From: Allopusillimonas ginsengisoli
GTDB taxonomy: Bacteria > Pseudomonadota > Gammaproteobacteria > Burkholderiales > Burkholderiaceae_B
Reading direction: 5' to 3'
NCBI GenBank assembly: GCA_005239165.1
Contig: RAPG01000005.1
Location: 186,001-250,000, forward strand
DNA length: 64,000 nt
Positions 18,805 through 30,156 of the stretch are shown here, one piece after another (within the stretch, counting starts at the first letter, position 1; each line of letters begins with the position of its first letter). The notes below the pieces were generated by a model. The model saw only the letters and a program-made list of their open reading frames with translations, searched no databases and had not been told where the DNA came from. Both the position numbers and the translations under genes were made by a program.

Positions 18805-20058
18805 TCAGTGCTGGTAACGGCTCACCGCCAGATCATCACACGGTATGTCGGTGGGCTTGCCTGAAATAATGTCTGCCAGCAGCTTTCCGCTGCCACATGA
18901 CATCGTCCAGCCTAGTGTGCCGTGGCCTGTATTCAGATACAGGCCAGGTATGCGAGTGGCACCGATAATAGGGGTGCTGTCGGGTGTCTTGGGTCGCATC
19001 CCGGTCCAAAACTTAACCTCACCTTCTATACGGCTGCCCGGAAACAAATCATCCAGTACCATTTCCAGCGTGTATTGCCGCCGCGGGTCTAACGAGGTGT
19101 CAAACCCTTTGATCTCGGCCATACCGCCTACGCGTATGCGCTGGTCAAAACGGGTAATGGCAATTTTGTAGGTTTCGTCCAGCAGGGTAGACACCGGTGC
19201 ACGGCTTTCGTCGCCAATTGGCACGGTAATTGAATACCCTTTCATGGGGTAAATGGGTAGCTTGTCTACACCCCGCATCAGCCCCCGTGACCACACCCCT
19301 AACGCCACGACATAGGCATCCGCCGTGAGCCGATCAGGGCCACATTGCACACCTGCTATGGTCGACCCAGTAATGCACAAGTGGTCAATCGGCGTGTTGT
19401 AGCGAAACTTCACGCCCAGCTTCTCGGCCTGCGCCGCCAGGCGCGTAGTAAACAGATTGCAGTCTCCGGTTTCGTCGCCGGGTAGCCGCAGGCCGCCAGT
19501 CAGCTTGTCACGTGTGTGCGCCAGCGCGGGTTCTGCCTTGGGTAGTTCGGCGCTTGAAAGCAATTCGAACGCCACGCCAGCTTCGCGCAGTACTTCAATG
19601 TCGGCACCTACATGGTCAAGTTGCTCCTGTGAGCGAAATACTTGCAAGGTGCCCTGTGTGCGTCCTTCATACTGAATGCCGATATCGTCGCGCAGGTCAT
19701 GCAGACAGGCGCGTGCGTATTCTGACACCCTGATCATCCGCTCTTTATTGATGGCGTAGCGTTCGGGCGTGCAATTGCGCCACATCTGATACATCCACTG
19801 TAGTTGATACAGGCTGCCGTCTGGTTTAAAAGACAGGGGAGGATGCTTGGCAAAGAGCCACTTAATGGCTTTTAGCGGAATGCCGGGGGCCGCCCAGGGC
19901 GACGAATAGCCAAACGAAATCTGGCCTGCGTTGGCAAAGCTGGTTTCGAGTGCAGGCCCTTCCAAGCGGTCAATGACGGTTACGTCATGCCCCTCGCGTG
20001 CAAGATAATAAGCGCTGGTCACGCCGACAACGCCCGCGCCCAAGACAATGATTTTCAT
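18805..20058 (-). CDS. dadA: D-amino-acid dehydrogenase, FAD-dependent
   Basis: 417 residues. The enzyme oxidises D-amino acids, chiefly D-alanine, to 2-oxo acids and ammonia, passing electrons to the respiratory chain at the inner membrane. The N-terminal FAD Rossmann motif [20 protein letters not shown], the following [15 protein letters not shown], and the C-terminal [19 protein letters not shown] match DadA. An Lrp-type regulator is transcribed divergently, the usual arrangement for this pathway. No alanine racemase (dadX) is adjacent here. Confidence 0.93.
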   Translation of the reverse strand: MKIIVLGAGVVGVTSAYYLAREGHDVTVIDRLEGPALETSFANAGQISFGYSSPWAAPGIPLKAIKWLFAKHPPLSFKPDGSLYQLQWMYQMWRNCTPERYAINKERMIRVSEYARACLHDLRDDIGIQYEGRTQGTLQVFRSQEQLDHVGADIEVLREAGVAFELLSSAELPKAEPALAHTRDKLTGGLRLPGDETGDCNLFTTRLAAQAEKLGVKFRYNTPIDHLCITGSTIAGVQCGPDRLTADAYVVALGVWSRGLMRGVDKLPIYPMKGYSITVPIGDESRAPVSTLLDETYKIAITRFDQRIRVGGMAEIKGFDTSLDPRRQYTLEMVLDDLFPGSRIEGEVKFWTGMRPKTPDSTPIIGATRIPGLYLNTGHGTLGWTMSCGSGKLLADIISGKPTDIPCDDLAVSRYQH

Positions 20059-20307
20059 GCTAATGATGGTAAGCCAATCTTCATAGTGTTTTTTGCTAAA
20101 AAATTTCGCTTTTCATGAATTTGAACTGTGGGTTGCGATGTGTAGTGCTTGGTCTCACCAATAACTGGTATTTGCGATGGTCTAAAGCTCGGAGGTCCGG
20201 GAAAAGGTCTTTCTGAGCTCCTGTTAACGCTGCAGGCGGGGCATAATGCGTCAAGTTCCGTTCATATAAAAACACGTTCGCTGCGTGATCAAACTGAGGA
20301 GAAGGTG

Positions 20308-20796
20308 GTGCGAATCAAACGGAGTCCCACGGCAACCCTGGACAAGCTCGATCGTCATATTCTCGATTTGCTTCAGCGAGATGGCCGTATGTCTATGACT
20401 GACCTGGCTGACAGCGTGGGCCTCACGGTAACCCCATGTATTGAGCGGGTAAGGCGGCTCGAGCGCGAGGGCATCATCACGGGTTATCACGCACGGGTTG
20501 CGCCGGGTGCGCTGGACGCCAGCCTGCTGGTGTTTGTCGAAATCTCCATCACCAGCAAGTCGGAGCGCAGCTTTGAAGAGTTCAGACGTGAGATCCTGTG
20601 CATCCCTCATGTACAAGAGTGTCATCTCGTGTCAGGAGATTTTGACTATCTGGTTAAAGCCCGCATCAAGGAAATTGGTCAATACCGCGTGTTGTTGGGC
20701 GATATCCTTTTGCGGCTGCCCGGGGTAACACAAACCAAGAGCCTGGTTGTGATGGAAGAGATTAAAGAGACGCTGTATATACCGGCCAGTAAATGA
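20308..20796 (+). CDS. Lrp/AsnC-family transcriptional regulator
   Basis: 162 residues from a GTG with AGGAG six bases upstream; tandem GTG codons at 20305 and 20308 make the exact start ambiguous. The reading frame is open back to 20149, but the extra residues are not Lrp-like. The helix-turn-helix is at about 12-60 (LDKLDRHILDLLQRDGRMS) and the RAM effector domain at about 70-150 (VQECHLVSGDFDYLVKARI). Divergent to dadA, so it probably controls dadA in response to an amino acid. Confidence 0.88.
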   Translation: MRIKRSPTATLDKLDRHILDLLQRDGRMSMTDLADSVGLTVTPCIERVRRLEREGIITGYHARVAPGALDASLLVFVEISITSKSERSFEEFRREILCIPHVQECHLVSGDFDYLVKARIKEIGQYRVLLGDILLRLPGVTQTKSLVVMEEIKETLYIPASK

Positions 20797-20966
20797 CGGG
20801 CCAATATGAGAACGCGTCGCCGCGCTGGCGGTACAGGGAAAAATGCATCGCCAGCGCCTGCCTTGAGGTAGGTGGAATCGCCGGCTTTGAACGCGGGCCT
20901 GATGGGGCTGACGGCGGCGGGTTGTCGTGGGCGATGCCCATATGGGTAGCCGCAGCCCTGCCAGCC

Positions 20967-22121
20967 TTATTTGGCTGGCAGGCCTCGCACGAAAACCATG
21001 TTGTCGCGATGCATGAGTTCGGGGTCAGACATGCTTCCGAGAATTTCTGCGATGCGGGTGCTGGGCTGGCGCATGATGCGGCGGGTGTCCCGGGCAGAGT
21101 AGTTGATGAGCCCTCGCCCGCACTCGTTGCCTTCGGGATCCAGACAGGCGACCACATCGCCGCGCTGGAAGTTGCCTTCAACGGCAGTGACGCCTATGGC
21201 GAGCAGGCTTTTGTGGCTTTGGGTCAGCGCATTGACGGCGCCCTGGTCGAGGGTAAGCCGACCGCGCAGACGCAGATGATTAGCCAGCCAGCGCTGGCGG
21301 GCTGACCTTACAGGCAGACTGGCGCGCAGCTCGGTGCCTATGCCTTCGCCCTCTGCCAGCCGCAACAGTACGTTGGGTTCACGGCCTGAGGCGATGACGG
21401 TGTGGCCCCCACTGTTGGCGGCACGTCTTGCGGCCAATACTTTGGTGAGCATGCCGCCCGTACCGATGTTGCTGCCCGAGCCTCCAGCCATGGCTTCGAG
21501 AGCGGGGTCGCCCGCCTGGCCCAGGCTAATGAGCCTGGCATCGGGGTTTTTGCGCGGATCGGCGTCATAGAGGCCGGTTTGATCGGTAAGAATAACCAGT
21601 GCTTCGGCCTCGATCAAATTAGTTACCAGAGCACCCAATGTGTCATTGTCGCCCAGGCGTATTTCATCGGTGACCACGGTGTCGTTTTCGTTGACGATGG
21701 GTACGACTCCGAGCCCCAACAGTGTGTACAGTGTGCTGCGCGCGTTTAAGTAGCGGCGTCGATCAGCCAGATCTTCGTGAGTAAGCAAGATTTGTGCGGT
21801 GCGTATGCCATGTTTTGCGAACGCCACCTCGTAGGCCTGAACCAGACCCATTTGCCCGACGGCCGCTGCCGCCTGCAGTTCATGCATGGCGTTGGGCCGG
21901 CGTGGCCAGCCCAGCCTGGCCATGCCTTCGGCAATGGCGCCGCTGGAAACCAGCACCATCTGCTTGCCGCCTGCATGCAAGCTGGCAATTTGCGCAGCCC
22001 ATTCAGAAACGGCCTGGTTGTCAATGCCTTTGCCCTCGTTGGTCACGAGTGAAGAGCCTACTTTGACGACCAGGCGCTTGGCTTGGGCTACGGCTGAAGT
22101 CATGATAAGGTTTGCAGGCAT
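20967..22121 (-). CDS. proB: Glutamate 5-kinase
   Basis: 384 residues. ProB catalyses the first step of proline synthesis, ATP-dependent phosphorylation of the glutamate gamma-carboxylate. The amino-acid-kinase domain covers about 1-260 ([45 protein letters not shown]), and the C-terminal PUA domain about 285-375. It lies 36 bp after obgE, probably in the rplU-rpmA-obgE-proB transcript, an order common in betaproteobacteria. A second ATG six codons in is equally possible as start. Confidence 0.95.
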   Translation of the reverse strand: MPANLIMTSAVAQAKRLVVKVGSSLVTNEGKGIDNQAVSEWAAQIASLHAGGKQMVLVSSGAIAEGMARLGWPRRPNAMHELQAAAAVGQMGLVQAYEVAFAKHGIRTAQILLTHEDLADRRRYLNARSTLYTLLGLGVVPIVNENDTVVTDEIRLGDNDTLGALVTNLIEAEALVILTDQTGLYDADPRKNPDARLISLGQAGDPALEAMAGGSGSNIGTGGMLTKVLAARRAANSGGHTVIASGREPNVLLRLAEGEGIGTELRASLPVRSARQRWLANHLRLRGRLTLDQGAVNALTQSHKSLLAIGVTAVEGNFQRGDVVACLDPEGNECGRGLINYSARDTRRIMRQPSTRIAEILGSMSDPELMHRDNMVFVRGLPAK

Positions 22122-22157
22122 GGCGCGGCGTGGTTACCGGAAACAAAAGTACAGGGG

Positions 22158-23273
<1,116 letters not shown>

Positions 23274-23316
23274 TTATAAAAAATGAGGGCTAACCCCTAT
23301 GCGGCTATTCTAAAGC

Positions 23317-23349
23317 AAAAAGCCCCGCCACTTGAGATGGCAGGGCTTT
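23317..23349 (-). terminator. Terminator/attenuator between rpmA and obgE
   Basis: Reading the minus strand, AAAGCCCTGCCA (23349-23338) pairs with TGGCGGGGCTTT (23330-23319), with one G-U, and is followed by Ts. It would let most transcripts stop after rplU-rpmA while some read on into obgE-proB. Confidence 0.75.
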
Positions 23350-23371
23350 CGGTGATGACGCTGGCCGGAGT

Positions 23372-23632
23372 TTATTCGGCGGCGATTACCGATACGGTGC
23401 GCTTGTTGAGCGCGCCCTTGATGGCAAACTTTACAGTGCCTTCAACCAGCGAAAACAGGGTGTGGTCTTTGCCCATGCCAACGTTAACGCCCGGGTGAAA
23501 CTGCGTGCCACGCTGACGAACAATGATGGACCCTGCCGAAATTACCTGGCCGCCGTATGTTTTTACGCCCAGTCGTTTTGATTCTGAGTCGCGGCCGTTG
23601 CGCGTAGAGCCGCCGCCTTTTTTCTGTGCCAT
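23372..23632 (-). CDS. rpmA: 50S ribosomal protein L27
   Basis: 86 residues, normal L27 length. The N-terminus [19 protein letters not shown] is the tail that reaches the peptidyl-transferase centre; [10 protein letters not shown] and [10 protein letters not shown] follow. It lies 37 bp after rplU. Confidence 0.98.
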   Translation of the reverse strand: MAQKKGGGSTRNGRDSESKRLGVKTYGGQVISAGSIIVRQRGTQFHPGVNVGMGKDHTLFSLVEGTVKFAIKGALNKRTVSVIAAE

Positions 23633-23669
23633 GTTTAGCTCCTGCTATACAAATCCGTTGAATGCAAAA

Positions 23670-23981
23670 TTAGGCCGTGATGGCGTCAATGCGAACTTCG
23701 GTATAGTTTTGACGATGGCCCTGGCGCTTTTGGTAATGCTTGCGACGACGCATCTTGAAAATCTTTACTTTGTCGTGACGGCCTTGTGCAAGAACGGTTG
23801 CCTTGACCAGAGCACCAGCGACCAAAGGCGTGCCAATTTGCAATTGATCGCCTTCGCCTACCGATAAAACCTGGTCTAGCGAAATTTCTTGCCCAATGTC
23901 TGCCGGTATCTGTTCTATCTTCAATTTTTGACCTGCGGCAACGCGATACTGCTTGCCACCGGTTTTTATGACCGCGTACAT
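23670..23981 (-). CDS. rplU: 50S ribosomal protein L21
   Basis: 103 residues. It begins [14 protein letters not shown], the L21 hallmark, and ends with the [16 protein letters not shown] region that binds 23S rRNA. It is first in rplU-rpmA-obgE-proB; a good sigma-70 promoter lies about 50 bp upstream. Confidence 0.98.
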   Translation of the reverse strand: MYAVIKTGGKQYRVAAGQKLKIEQIPADIGQEISLDQVLSVGEGDQLQIGTPLVAGALVKATVLAQGRHDKVKIFKMRRRKHYQKRQGHRQNYTEVRIDAITA

Positions 23982-24027
23982 GAGGGTTTCCCTAATCTAA
24001 AAAACTTGACAAAATGCCAAGCTCGCC

Positions 24028-24057
24028 ATTCTAACGAAAATATGGCAATTAGGTCAA
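24028..24057 (-). promoter_or_regulatory. Sigma-70 promoter for rplU-rpmA
   Basis: On the minus strand TTGACC (24057-24052) and TAGAAT (24033-24028) are separated by 18 bp, close to consensus as expected for a strongly expressed ribosomal-protein operon. Confidence 0.65.
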
Positions 24058-24343
24058 GCCCTTAGCTTATTAGCGCCAGTTGGCAGTGACCGGTTTTGTG
24101 CCAGGCAGAACAGTGCGGTTTATGGCGATATCGCTCTGTTGGGGCCTGTTTGCCTAAGGTGAGGGCAGTGTGCTTGGCAGCCGTTGCCGGTTGCCCTGGG
24201 ATGTACGGACGGTCTGGGCTGTCGTGCACTGTATGTAATTAGCCACGCCAGCGAGAGCAGTGGCGTGGCGTCAGTTCAGGAATGGCACCCGCCCTGTCTG
24301 TGAATTGGGTGTTGGCCGGGCGCCCGTGTAACGTTAAGGCCGA
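24058..24343. other. Intergenic region between argJ and the rplU promoter
   Basis: No coding signal is seen. A perfect 8-bp inverted repeat, GCCACGCC (24242-24249) with GGCGTGGC (24262-24269), lies downstream of argJ. It has no U-tail, so it may be a weak terminator or processing site for argJ mRNA. Confidence 0.5.
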
Positions 24344-25570
24344 TCAGGAACGATAATCGGCGTTAATAGTGACGTATTCGTGTGAAAAATCGCAGGTGTA
24401 AACCGTTTCGCAGGCGTCGCCTCGGCCCAGCGCTATGCGCATTTCAATTTCGGGCTGCTGCATGACGCGCTGACCGTCTTCTTCCTGGTAGTCGGGGTGG
24501 CGGCCGCCCTCGCTTGCAACTTTTACGTCGTCCAGCCACAGGTTAACGCCGCTAACGTCCAGGTCATTGATGCCTGCGTAACCGATGGCGCACAGAATAC
24601 GGCCCAGATTGGGGTCTGAAGCATAGAAGGCCGTTTTTACCAGCGGTGACTGCGCCACAGAATAGGCGACCTTCAGGGCCTCTTCAGGGGTTTTGGCCTG
24701 CTCGACACGTATGGTGATGAATTTGGTGGCACCTTCGGCGTCGCGCACAATTTTTTGTGCCAGGTCGCGCGCGGCGTTGGCCAGCGCTTCATACAAGACG
24801 TTATAGCGAGGGTCGGCAACTGAGTCGATGGGCTCACCCACCTTGCCAGTGGCCATAATGATGAATGAGTCGTTGGTGGATGTGTCGCCGTCAACCGTAA
24901 TGCGGTTGAATGAAAGGTCTGCAATGGCCCGGGTCATTTCTTTGAGTAGACTGGGTTCTACCCCGGCGTCGGTGGCAAGAAAGCCCAGCATGGTCGCCAT
25001 ATTGGGCCTGATCATGCCGGCGCCTTTGCTGATGCCTGTGACGGTGACAGTGTCAGAGCCCAGCTGTATACGTTGCGACACAATTTTGGGCTGTGTGTCG
25101 GTGGTCATGATGCTGTGGGCGGCAGCGAACCAGTGGTCGGGTGCACAGTCGCTGACGGCAGTGGGTAAGGCGGCGACCAGGCGGTCAAGCGGCAGAGGTT
25201 CGAGAATGACACCAGTGGAAAAAGGCAATACCTGCTGCGGTTTGACGCCTATTTGCTCTGCCAGTGCCACACATGTTTGCGTGGCCGCCTGCAGGCCGGT
25301 TTCTCCGGTGCCAGCGTTGGCATTGCCGGTATTGACGACCAGCGCGCGGATATCGATGCCGGCAGCCAGATGTGTTTCACACACCTGCACGGGCGCGGCA
25401 CGAAACCGGTTTAGCGTGAATACACCCGCAACGCTACTGCCTGCGGCTAGCCTGAACACTGTCAGATCGCGTCGCCCGGCCTTGCGGATGCCGGCTTCGG
25501 CGATGCCGATTTCCAGACCCGTGACCGGAAAGATACTCGACTCGGGGGGGATATGCAGATTGACGGCCAT
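24344..25570 (-). CDS. argJ: Bifunctional glutamate N-acetyltransferase / ornithine acetyltransferase
   Basis: 408 residues. ArgJ recycles the acetyl group from N-acetylornithine to glutamate in arginine synthesis. The precursor self-cleaves before a threonine nucleophile; the motif [16 protein letters not shown] places the cut at Ala192/Thr193. The C-terminus ending VTINADYRS is typical. It stands alone on the minus strand. A TAGAAT box near 25614-25619 could be its -10. Confidence 0.96.
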   Translation of the reverse strand: MAVNLHIPPESSIFPVTGLEIGIAEAGIRKAGRRDLTVFRLAAGSSVAGVFTLNRFRAAPVQVCETHLAAGIDIRALVVNTGNANAGTGETGLQAATQTCVALAEQIGVKPQQVLPFSTGVILEPLPLDRLVAALPTAVSDCAPDHWFAAAHSIMTTDTQPKIVSQRIQLGSDTVTVTGISKGAGMIRPNMATMLGFLATDAGVEPSLLKEMTRAIADLSFNRITVDGDTSTNDSFIIMATGKVGEPIDSVADPRYNVLYEALANAARDLAQKIVRDAEGATKFITIRVEQAKTPEEALKVAYSVAQSPLVKTAFYASDPNLGRILCAIGYAGINDLDVSGVNLWLDDVKVASEGGRHPDYQEEDGQRVMQQPEIEMRIALGRGDACETVYTCDFSHEYVTINADYRS

Positions 25571-25815
25571 GGCATTGACTCAACAAAACAGAAATGGGGA
25601 CATGAAAGAGAAATTCTATCAGGGCCAGCCCTTTGTCGCACACTGTGGCGAAAAAGGGCCAGCACTGATATTTTCCAGAAGAGTGGATGCGGGGAGCGGC
25701 GATGAGGCGCGGTCGCCCGTCAGGCAGACAGCAACACCGATTTTGCCGGTTTTGCGACGGGTGTAGCCGATACCTCAGGGCCTTTGAGGCATGCCTGCCT
25801 GTGCGACGACGGGGA

Positions 25816-26337
25816 TCAGGACGCGAGCGGTCTGGCGACGGCCTTTAACTCGGCCAGCGCGTCGAACAGGGCGTTGCGACTGTCATCAGACAGGCCGCCG
25901 AACAGCGACTGTATCCATTGCTCGTGCGCCTGGGCCATTTTGCGGAATACGCGCTTGCCTTTGGCGGTAAGCTTTACCACCGAGCTGCGCCGGTCGCTGG
26001 CCACTTTGGTGCGTTCGACCAAACCTTCTTTTTCGAGTTGGTCGGTAATGCCGGTGATATTGCCGTTGGTGACCATCATGCGGCGCGAAAGGTCGCTCAT
26101 CTTCATGCCCGCCGGAGCCCGCAGTAATTGGGCCATGAGATCGAACCGGGGCAGCGTGGTGTTGTACTCGGTGCGCAGACGACTGCGGATCTCGCTTTCT
26201 ATGAGATTGCAGCATGTCAGCATGCGTAGCCAGAGGCGCAGGTCGAGATGGTCATCAGGTAGCGCACTGCTTTCGAGGTCGGGCATATCAGGCATGGCGA
26301 ATGTAAGAGAGGTGGTTTCGTTCATGGTCTTTGTCAT
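25816..26337 (-). CDS. MarR-family transcriptional regulator
   Basis: 173 residues. The winged helix lies at about 65-135: LPRFDLMAQLLRAPAGMKMS, then VTNGNITGITDQLEKEGLV and the wing SDRRSSVVKLTAKG. MarR proteins usually repress and release DNA on binding a small aromatic ligand or aryl-CoA. It is divergent from a DUF2817 gene and 1.5 kb from an aromatic CoA-degradation operon, which it probably controls. Inverted repeats lie in the shared upstream region. A second ATG four codons in is an alternative start. Confidence 0.88.
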   Translation of the reverse strand: MTKTMNETTSLTFAMPDMPDLESSALPDDHLDLRLWLRMLTCCNLIESEIRSRLRTEYNTTLPRFDLMAQLLRAPAGMKMSDLSRRMMVTNGNITGITDQLEKEGLVERTKVASDRRSSVVKLTAKGKRVFRKMAQAHEQWIQSLFGGLSDDSRNALFDALAELKAVARPLAS

Positions 26338-26349
26338 CCGGACAATAGC

Positions 26350-26438
26350 GAAGATATTTTAATCTTCAATTACATGCGAGTGGTAAATTGACTGCACAAA
26401 ACAGTCCAGTTCCAGAATAGTTTAGGGACATGTATGTC
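26350..26438. promoter_or_regulatory. Candidate operators between the MarR gene and the DUF2817 gene
   Basis: Two inverted repeats are visible: GAAGAT/ATCTTC (26350-26355 and 26362-26367) just upstream of the MarR start, and GACAT/ATGTC (26427-26431 and 26434-26438). ATAGTTTA at 26417-26424 repeats the left flank of the palindrome ahead of the aromatic operon (27741). Confidence 0.35.
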
Positions 26439-26514
26439 TGTTGTCTTTGATATATGCCTAGTAATGGCCTAAATCGTCTAGATCTAAACCTTTTTTAAGT
26501 TGGAGAGGGTAACT

Positions 26515-27600
26515 ATGTATCAGCATTGTTTTTCGTCTGATTACGCTGCGGCCCGGCGGCGTTTTCTCGAGGCCGCTGGCCGGTTGGGCTGCCAGGTTCA
26601 GTCATTCATCAATCCGGCAGGGCCAGGAAGGCATGGTGAAGACCTGTGCATGGATACTGCATTTATCGGAGATACCTCGGCTCCGGCTCTGCTGGTAATG
26701 ACCTCGGGCGTGCACGGGGAAGAGGGGTATTGCGGTTCAGGCTGCCAGGTCGCGCTGCTGGAGGATCAGGCCTTGTTGGACCGGGCGGCAGCGGGGGGTA
26801 TTGCCATACTGGCTGTTCATGCTGTCAACCCCTTTGGCTTCTCATGGGGCCACCGTACCAATGAAGATAACATCGACCTGAATCGCAATTTCTGTGACTT
26901 CAGCCAGCCTTTGCGTGACAACCCCTACTATGGCGACTTGCATCCGATGTTGGTGCCTGATGTCTGGCCGCCTTCTGACGAAAATGAGGCAGCTATCGCG
27001 GCGTTCATACAGCGGGAAGGCGAGCGGGCTTACCGGGTTGGCTTGATGCAGGGGCAGCATTCGCATCCTGAAGGGCTTTTTTACAGTGGGCGTGCTCCCG
27101 CCTGGAGTAACGTCACGCTGCGCAGCATTATTGCCGGGTACGGGCAGGGCCGCCGCCGTATAGGCTGGATCGACTATCACACCGGTCTGGGCCCATACGG
27201 TCATGCCGAGAAAATCTTTGTTCAGGATGATCGAGCTGCTTTCGAGCGCGCTCTATCGTGGTGGGGCCAGGACGTGACAGCGGTCTCCGACCCCGGATCC
27301 AGCACTGTCGACATTAGCGGGACACTCTGGCAGGCGCTGTTCGAAGAATGCCCTGATGTGCCTGAGCGGACGTTCATGGCCATGGAATATGGCACTGTGC
27401 CGCTGGATCAGGTTGCGCTGGCCTTGCGCGGTGATCGCTGGCTGGCTGCGCAGCCTGATACCGACGACACGGTGCGGCAAGTCCTGAAGCGACAGCATCG
27501 CGATGCTTTTTACCCCGACCATGATGACTGGCGCGGTGCCGTGCTGGGGCAGTCGCGCGTCAGTCTGCTGCAGGCCATTATCGGGCTGTCAGAGCGATAG
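26515..27600 (+). CDS. DUF2817 / M14-like zinc-carboxypeptidase-fold protein
   Basis: 361 residues from the ATG with GGAGAGGG upstream; a TTG five codons earlier is less likely. A deacylase/carboxypeptidase-type zinc site is suggested by SGVHGEEGYCGSG (His and Glu near residues 65-69) and IDYHTGLGPYGHAEKI (near 220), with RNFCDF between. M14-like members include carboxypeptidases and aspartoacylase-type amide hydrolases. The substrate is unknown. Its location next to the aromatic operon raises the possibility that it frees an aromatic acid from a conjugate; that is only inference. Confidence 0.8.
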   Translation: MYQHCFSSDYAAARRRFLEAAGRLGCQVQSFINPAGPGRHGEDLCMDTAFIGDTSAPALLVMTSGVHGEEGYCGSGCQVALLEDQALLDRAAAGGIAILAVHAVNPFGFSWGHRTNEDNIDLNRNFCDFSQPLRDNPYYGDLHPMLVPDVWPPSDENEAAIAAFIQREGERAYRVGLMQGQHSHPEGLFYSGRAPAWSNVTLRSIIAGYGQGRRRIGWIDYHTGLGPYGHAEKIFVQDDRAAFERALSWWGQDVTAVSDPGSSTVDISGTLWQALFEECPDVPERTFMAMEYGTVPLDQVALALRGDRWLAAQPDTDDTVRQVLKRQHRDAFYPDHDDWRGAVLGQSRVSLLQAIIGLSER

Positions 27601-27701
27601 GGCCGTCAGGCGTTGCCGCGTGGCGCTGCCCGCTCTGACACATCGACACGCTGCCTCGTCTGGACGGGGAGCTTGTCGTGCATCGGGTCTGCGAGGAGGG
27701 G

Positions 27702-27731
27702 GGGGTGAAAAATCGCTTGCACCCCTTTTTT
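27702..27731 (+). terminator. Rho-independent terminator after the DUF2817 gene
   Basis: GGGGTG (27702-27707) pairs with CACCCC (27720-27725), then six Ts (27726-27731). An eight-G run (27698-27705) precedes and overlaps the stem. Confidence 0.8.
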
Positions 27732-27740
27732 ATTGGCTAT

Positions 27741-27760
27741 ATAGTTTAAGCTTAAAGTAT
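27741..27760. promoter_or_regulatory. 20-bp near-perfect palindrome ahead of the aromatic operon
   Basis: TTTAAGCTTAAA (27745-27756) is perfect; three of the four outer pairs in 27741-27760 also match. Its size and AT-rich character suit a MarR dimer. It lies 58 bp upstream of the abmA-like start codon, where it could cover the promoter. Confidence 0.45.
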
Positions 27761-27817
27761 ATTGAAGTAAGTATGATGGCAGCAGTTACTTCATAAACGG
27801 TACTGCCCGGAGACGGC

Positions 27818-30156
27818 ATGAATATAGTGTGCATAGGCGGGGGGCCAGCTGGCCTGTATTTTGGCCTGCTGATGAAACTGGGTGATTCCCGGAATAACGT
27901 GACAATTATTGAGCGCAATCGGCCATATGACACGTTCGGCTGGGGGGTTGTGTTTTCGGACGCCACCCTTGAAATCTGAAAGCCGCCGACCCGGTTTCCG
28001 CTGAACAGATCAGTGCGGCGTTCAATCATTGGGACGATATCGAGATCCATTTCAAGGGGCGCAGCGTTCGTAGCAGCGGCCATGGTTTTATTGGTATTGG
28101 CCGCAAGAAGTTGCTCAATATCCTGCAGGCACGATGTGAGCAGGTTGGCGTGCAGTTGGTATTCGAAACCGATGTGTCCGACGACATTCAGGCTGCCACG
28201 GACTACGACGCCGACCTGGTGATTGCGTCTGACGGGCTGAACAGCCGTGTACGCACCCGGTATGCCGATACGTTCAAACCTGACATCGACATGCGTGAGT
28301 GCCGTTTTATATGGCTGGGCACCAAAAAAACATTCGATGCATTTACTTTCGCATTTGTACAGACCGAACATGGCTGGTTTCAGGCTCATGCTTATCAGTT
28401 CGAGCCGGGCATGTCGACGTTTATTGTCGAAACCCGTGATGAAACCTGGAAGGCCTCAGGTCTGCAGCACATGTCTCAGGAAGAAGGCATCGCCTATTGT
28501 GAAAAGCTATTCGCGCCCTGGCTGGACGGCAACTCTTTAATCAGCAACGCTGGCCATATGCGTGGCTCTTCAATCTGGATACAGTTTCCGCGTGTTGTGT
28601 GTGACACCTGGGTTTACGACCAGACATTACCTGATAGCCGGCATGTGCCTGTGGTGCTGATGGGTGATGCGGCGCACACAGCACACTTTTCTATTGGTTC
28701 CGGCACCAAGCTTGCCCTCGAAGATGCGATCGAACTTCATCGCTCCATGCAGGCCCATCCGGGCGACCTGGCGGCTGGATTGCAGCATTATGAAGATGTG
28801 CGCAGTGTGGAAGTGCTCAAGATTCAGAATGCCGCGCGCAACTCGACCGAGTGGTTTGAAAACGTGGCGCGTTACGCTGAATTTGAGCCTGAGCAATTTG
28901 CGTATTCTTTGCTGACACGGTCTCAGCGAATTTCGCACGAAAATCTGCGTGTGCGCGATGACAGCTGGCTTGAAGGGTATGAGCAATGGCTTTCGGCGCG
29001 CGCTGGTGTTGACCAGTCGCAGGGCCGTCCCTTGCCTCCCATGCTTACGCCATTTCAGGTGCGCAGTGTTGTACTCAAGAATCGTATCGTGGTGTCACCC
29101 ATGGCCATGTATTCGTGCGTGGATGGCGTGCCGGGTGATTTTCATCTTGTGCATCTGGGTAGCCGCGCCATGGGCGGTGCGGGTCTGGTCATGGTCGAAA
29201 TGACGTGTGTGTCTCCCGAAGGCCGCATAACGCCCGGCTGCCCGGGCCTGTGGAATGACGCGCAGATGCAGGCCTTTAAACGCATTGTTGATTTTGTGCA
29301 CCAGAACACTGACGCACGTATTGGCATACAGCTGGGCCATGCAGGCAGAAAAGGCTCAACGCGTGTTGGATGGGAGGGTGGCGACATGCCGTTGGCCGAA
29401 GATAACTGGCCGCTCATCTCCGCCTCGGCGTTGCCTTACTTTGATGGGGTTTCGCAGGTTCCGCAGGCCATGACGCGCGAGCAGATGGATGAGGTGCGCG
29501 AACAGTTTGTGCAGGCAGCCCGCCGTGCCGCACAGGCGGGCTTTGACTGGCTTGAACTGCACTGTGCCCATGGCTACTTGCTGTCCAGCTTTATTTCGCC
29601 GCTGACCAACACACGTGACGACGAATATGGTGGCACGCTGGACAATCGTCTGCGTTATCCGCTGGAAGTGTTTCGGGCGATACGCCAGGTATGGCCTGAT
29701 ACGCTGCCTGTCTCCGTGCGCATCTCTGCCCACGATTGGGTTGAAGGCGGTATCACTGCCGATGATGCCGTCGAGATTGCCCGCCAGCTGCGCGATGCGG
29801 GTGTTGATCTGGTCGACTGTTCGTCGGGTCAGGTTAGTGCAGACCAGCATCCTGTTTACGGGCGCATGTATCAGACCCCGTTTTCTGACCGTGTGCGCAA
29901 TGAAGCGCATATTCCTACGATGGCTGTCGGCGCCATTTTTGAGGCTGATCATGTCAACAGCATTATTGCCTCCGGGCGTGCCGACCTGTGCGCCATTGCC
30001 CGGCCGCACCTGGCCGACGCATCGTGGACATTACGCGAGTCCGCCCGCATTGGTTGCACAGACATAGCATGGCCTCAGCAATACCTTCCCGCCAAACGAC
30101 AGCTTGAAACCAATTTTGAGCGGGCGGCAGCGGACGCGCAGGCGGGAGGCAAATAA
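27818..30156 (+). pseudogene. Bifunctional aryl-CoA monooxygenase / Old Yellow Enzyme reductase (2-aminobenzoyl-CoA or salicylyl-CoA type), frameshifted as sequenced
   Basis: The N-terminal FAD monooxygenase starts [18 protein letters not shown] and includes [18 protein letters not shown]; later motifs are [13 protein letters not shown] and [20 protein letters not shown]. The C-terminal OYE reductase begins near residue 400 ([18 protein letters not shown]). Members hydroxylate and reduce 2-aminobenzoyl-CoA, or 5-hydroxylate salicylyl-CoA. A stop at 27977 interrupts the frame. Adding one A to the AAA at 27972-27974 restores the family sequence [14 protein letters not shown] and gives 779 residues, the expected size, so a one-base deletion or sequencing error is inferred. 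Downstream genes suggest 2-aminobenzoate, but the substrate is not proven. Confidence 0.88.

Noticed and set aside
25571-25815. Small gene between argJ and the MarR gene
   Set aside because: Short frames there show no ribosome site or family resemblance; the region fits an argJ promoter and 3' ends.
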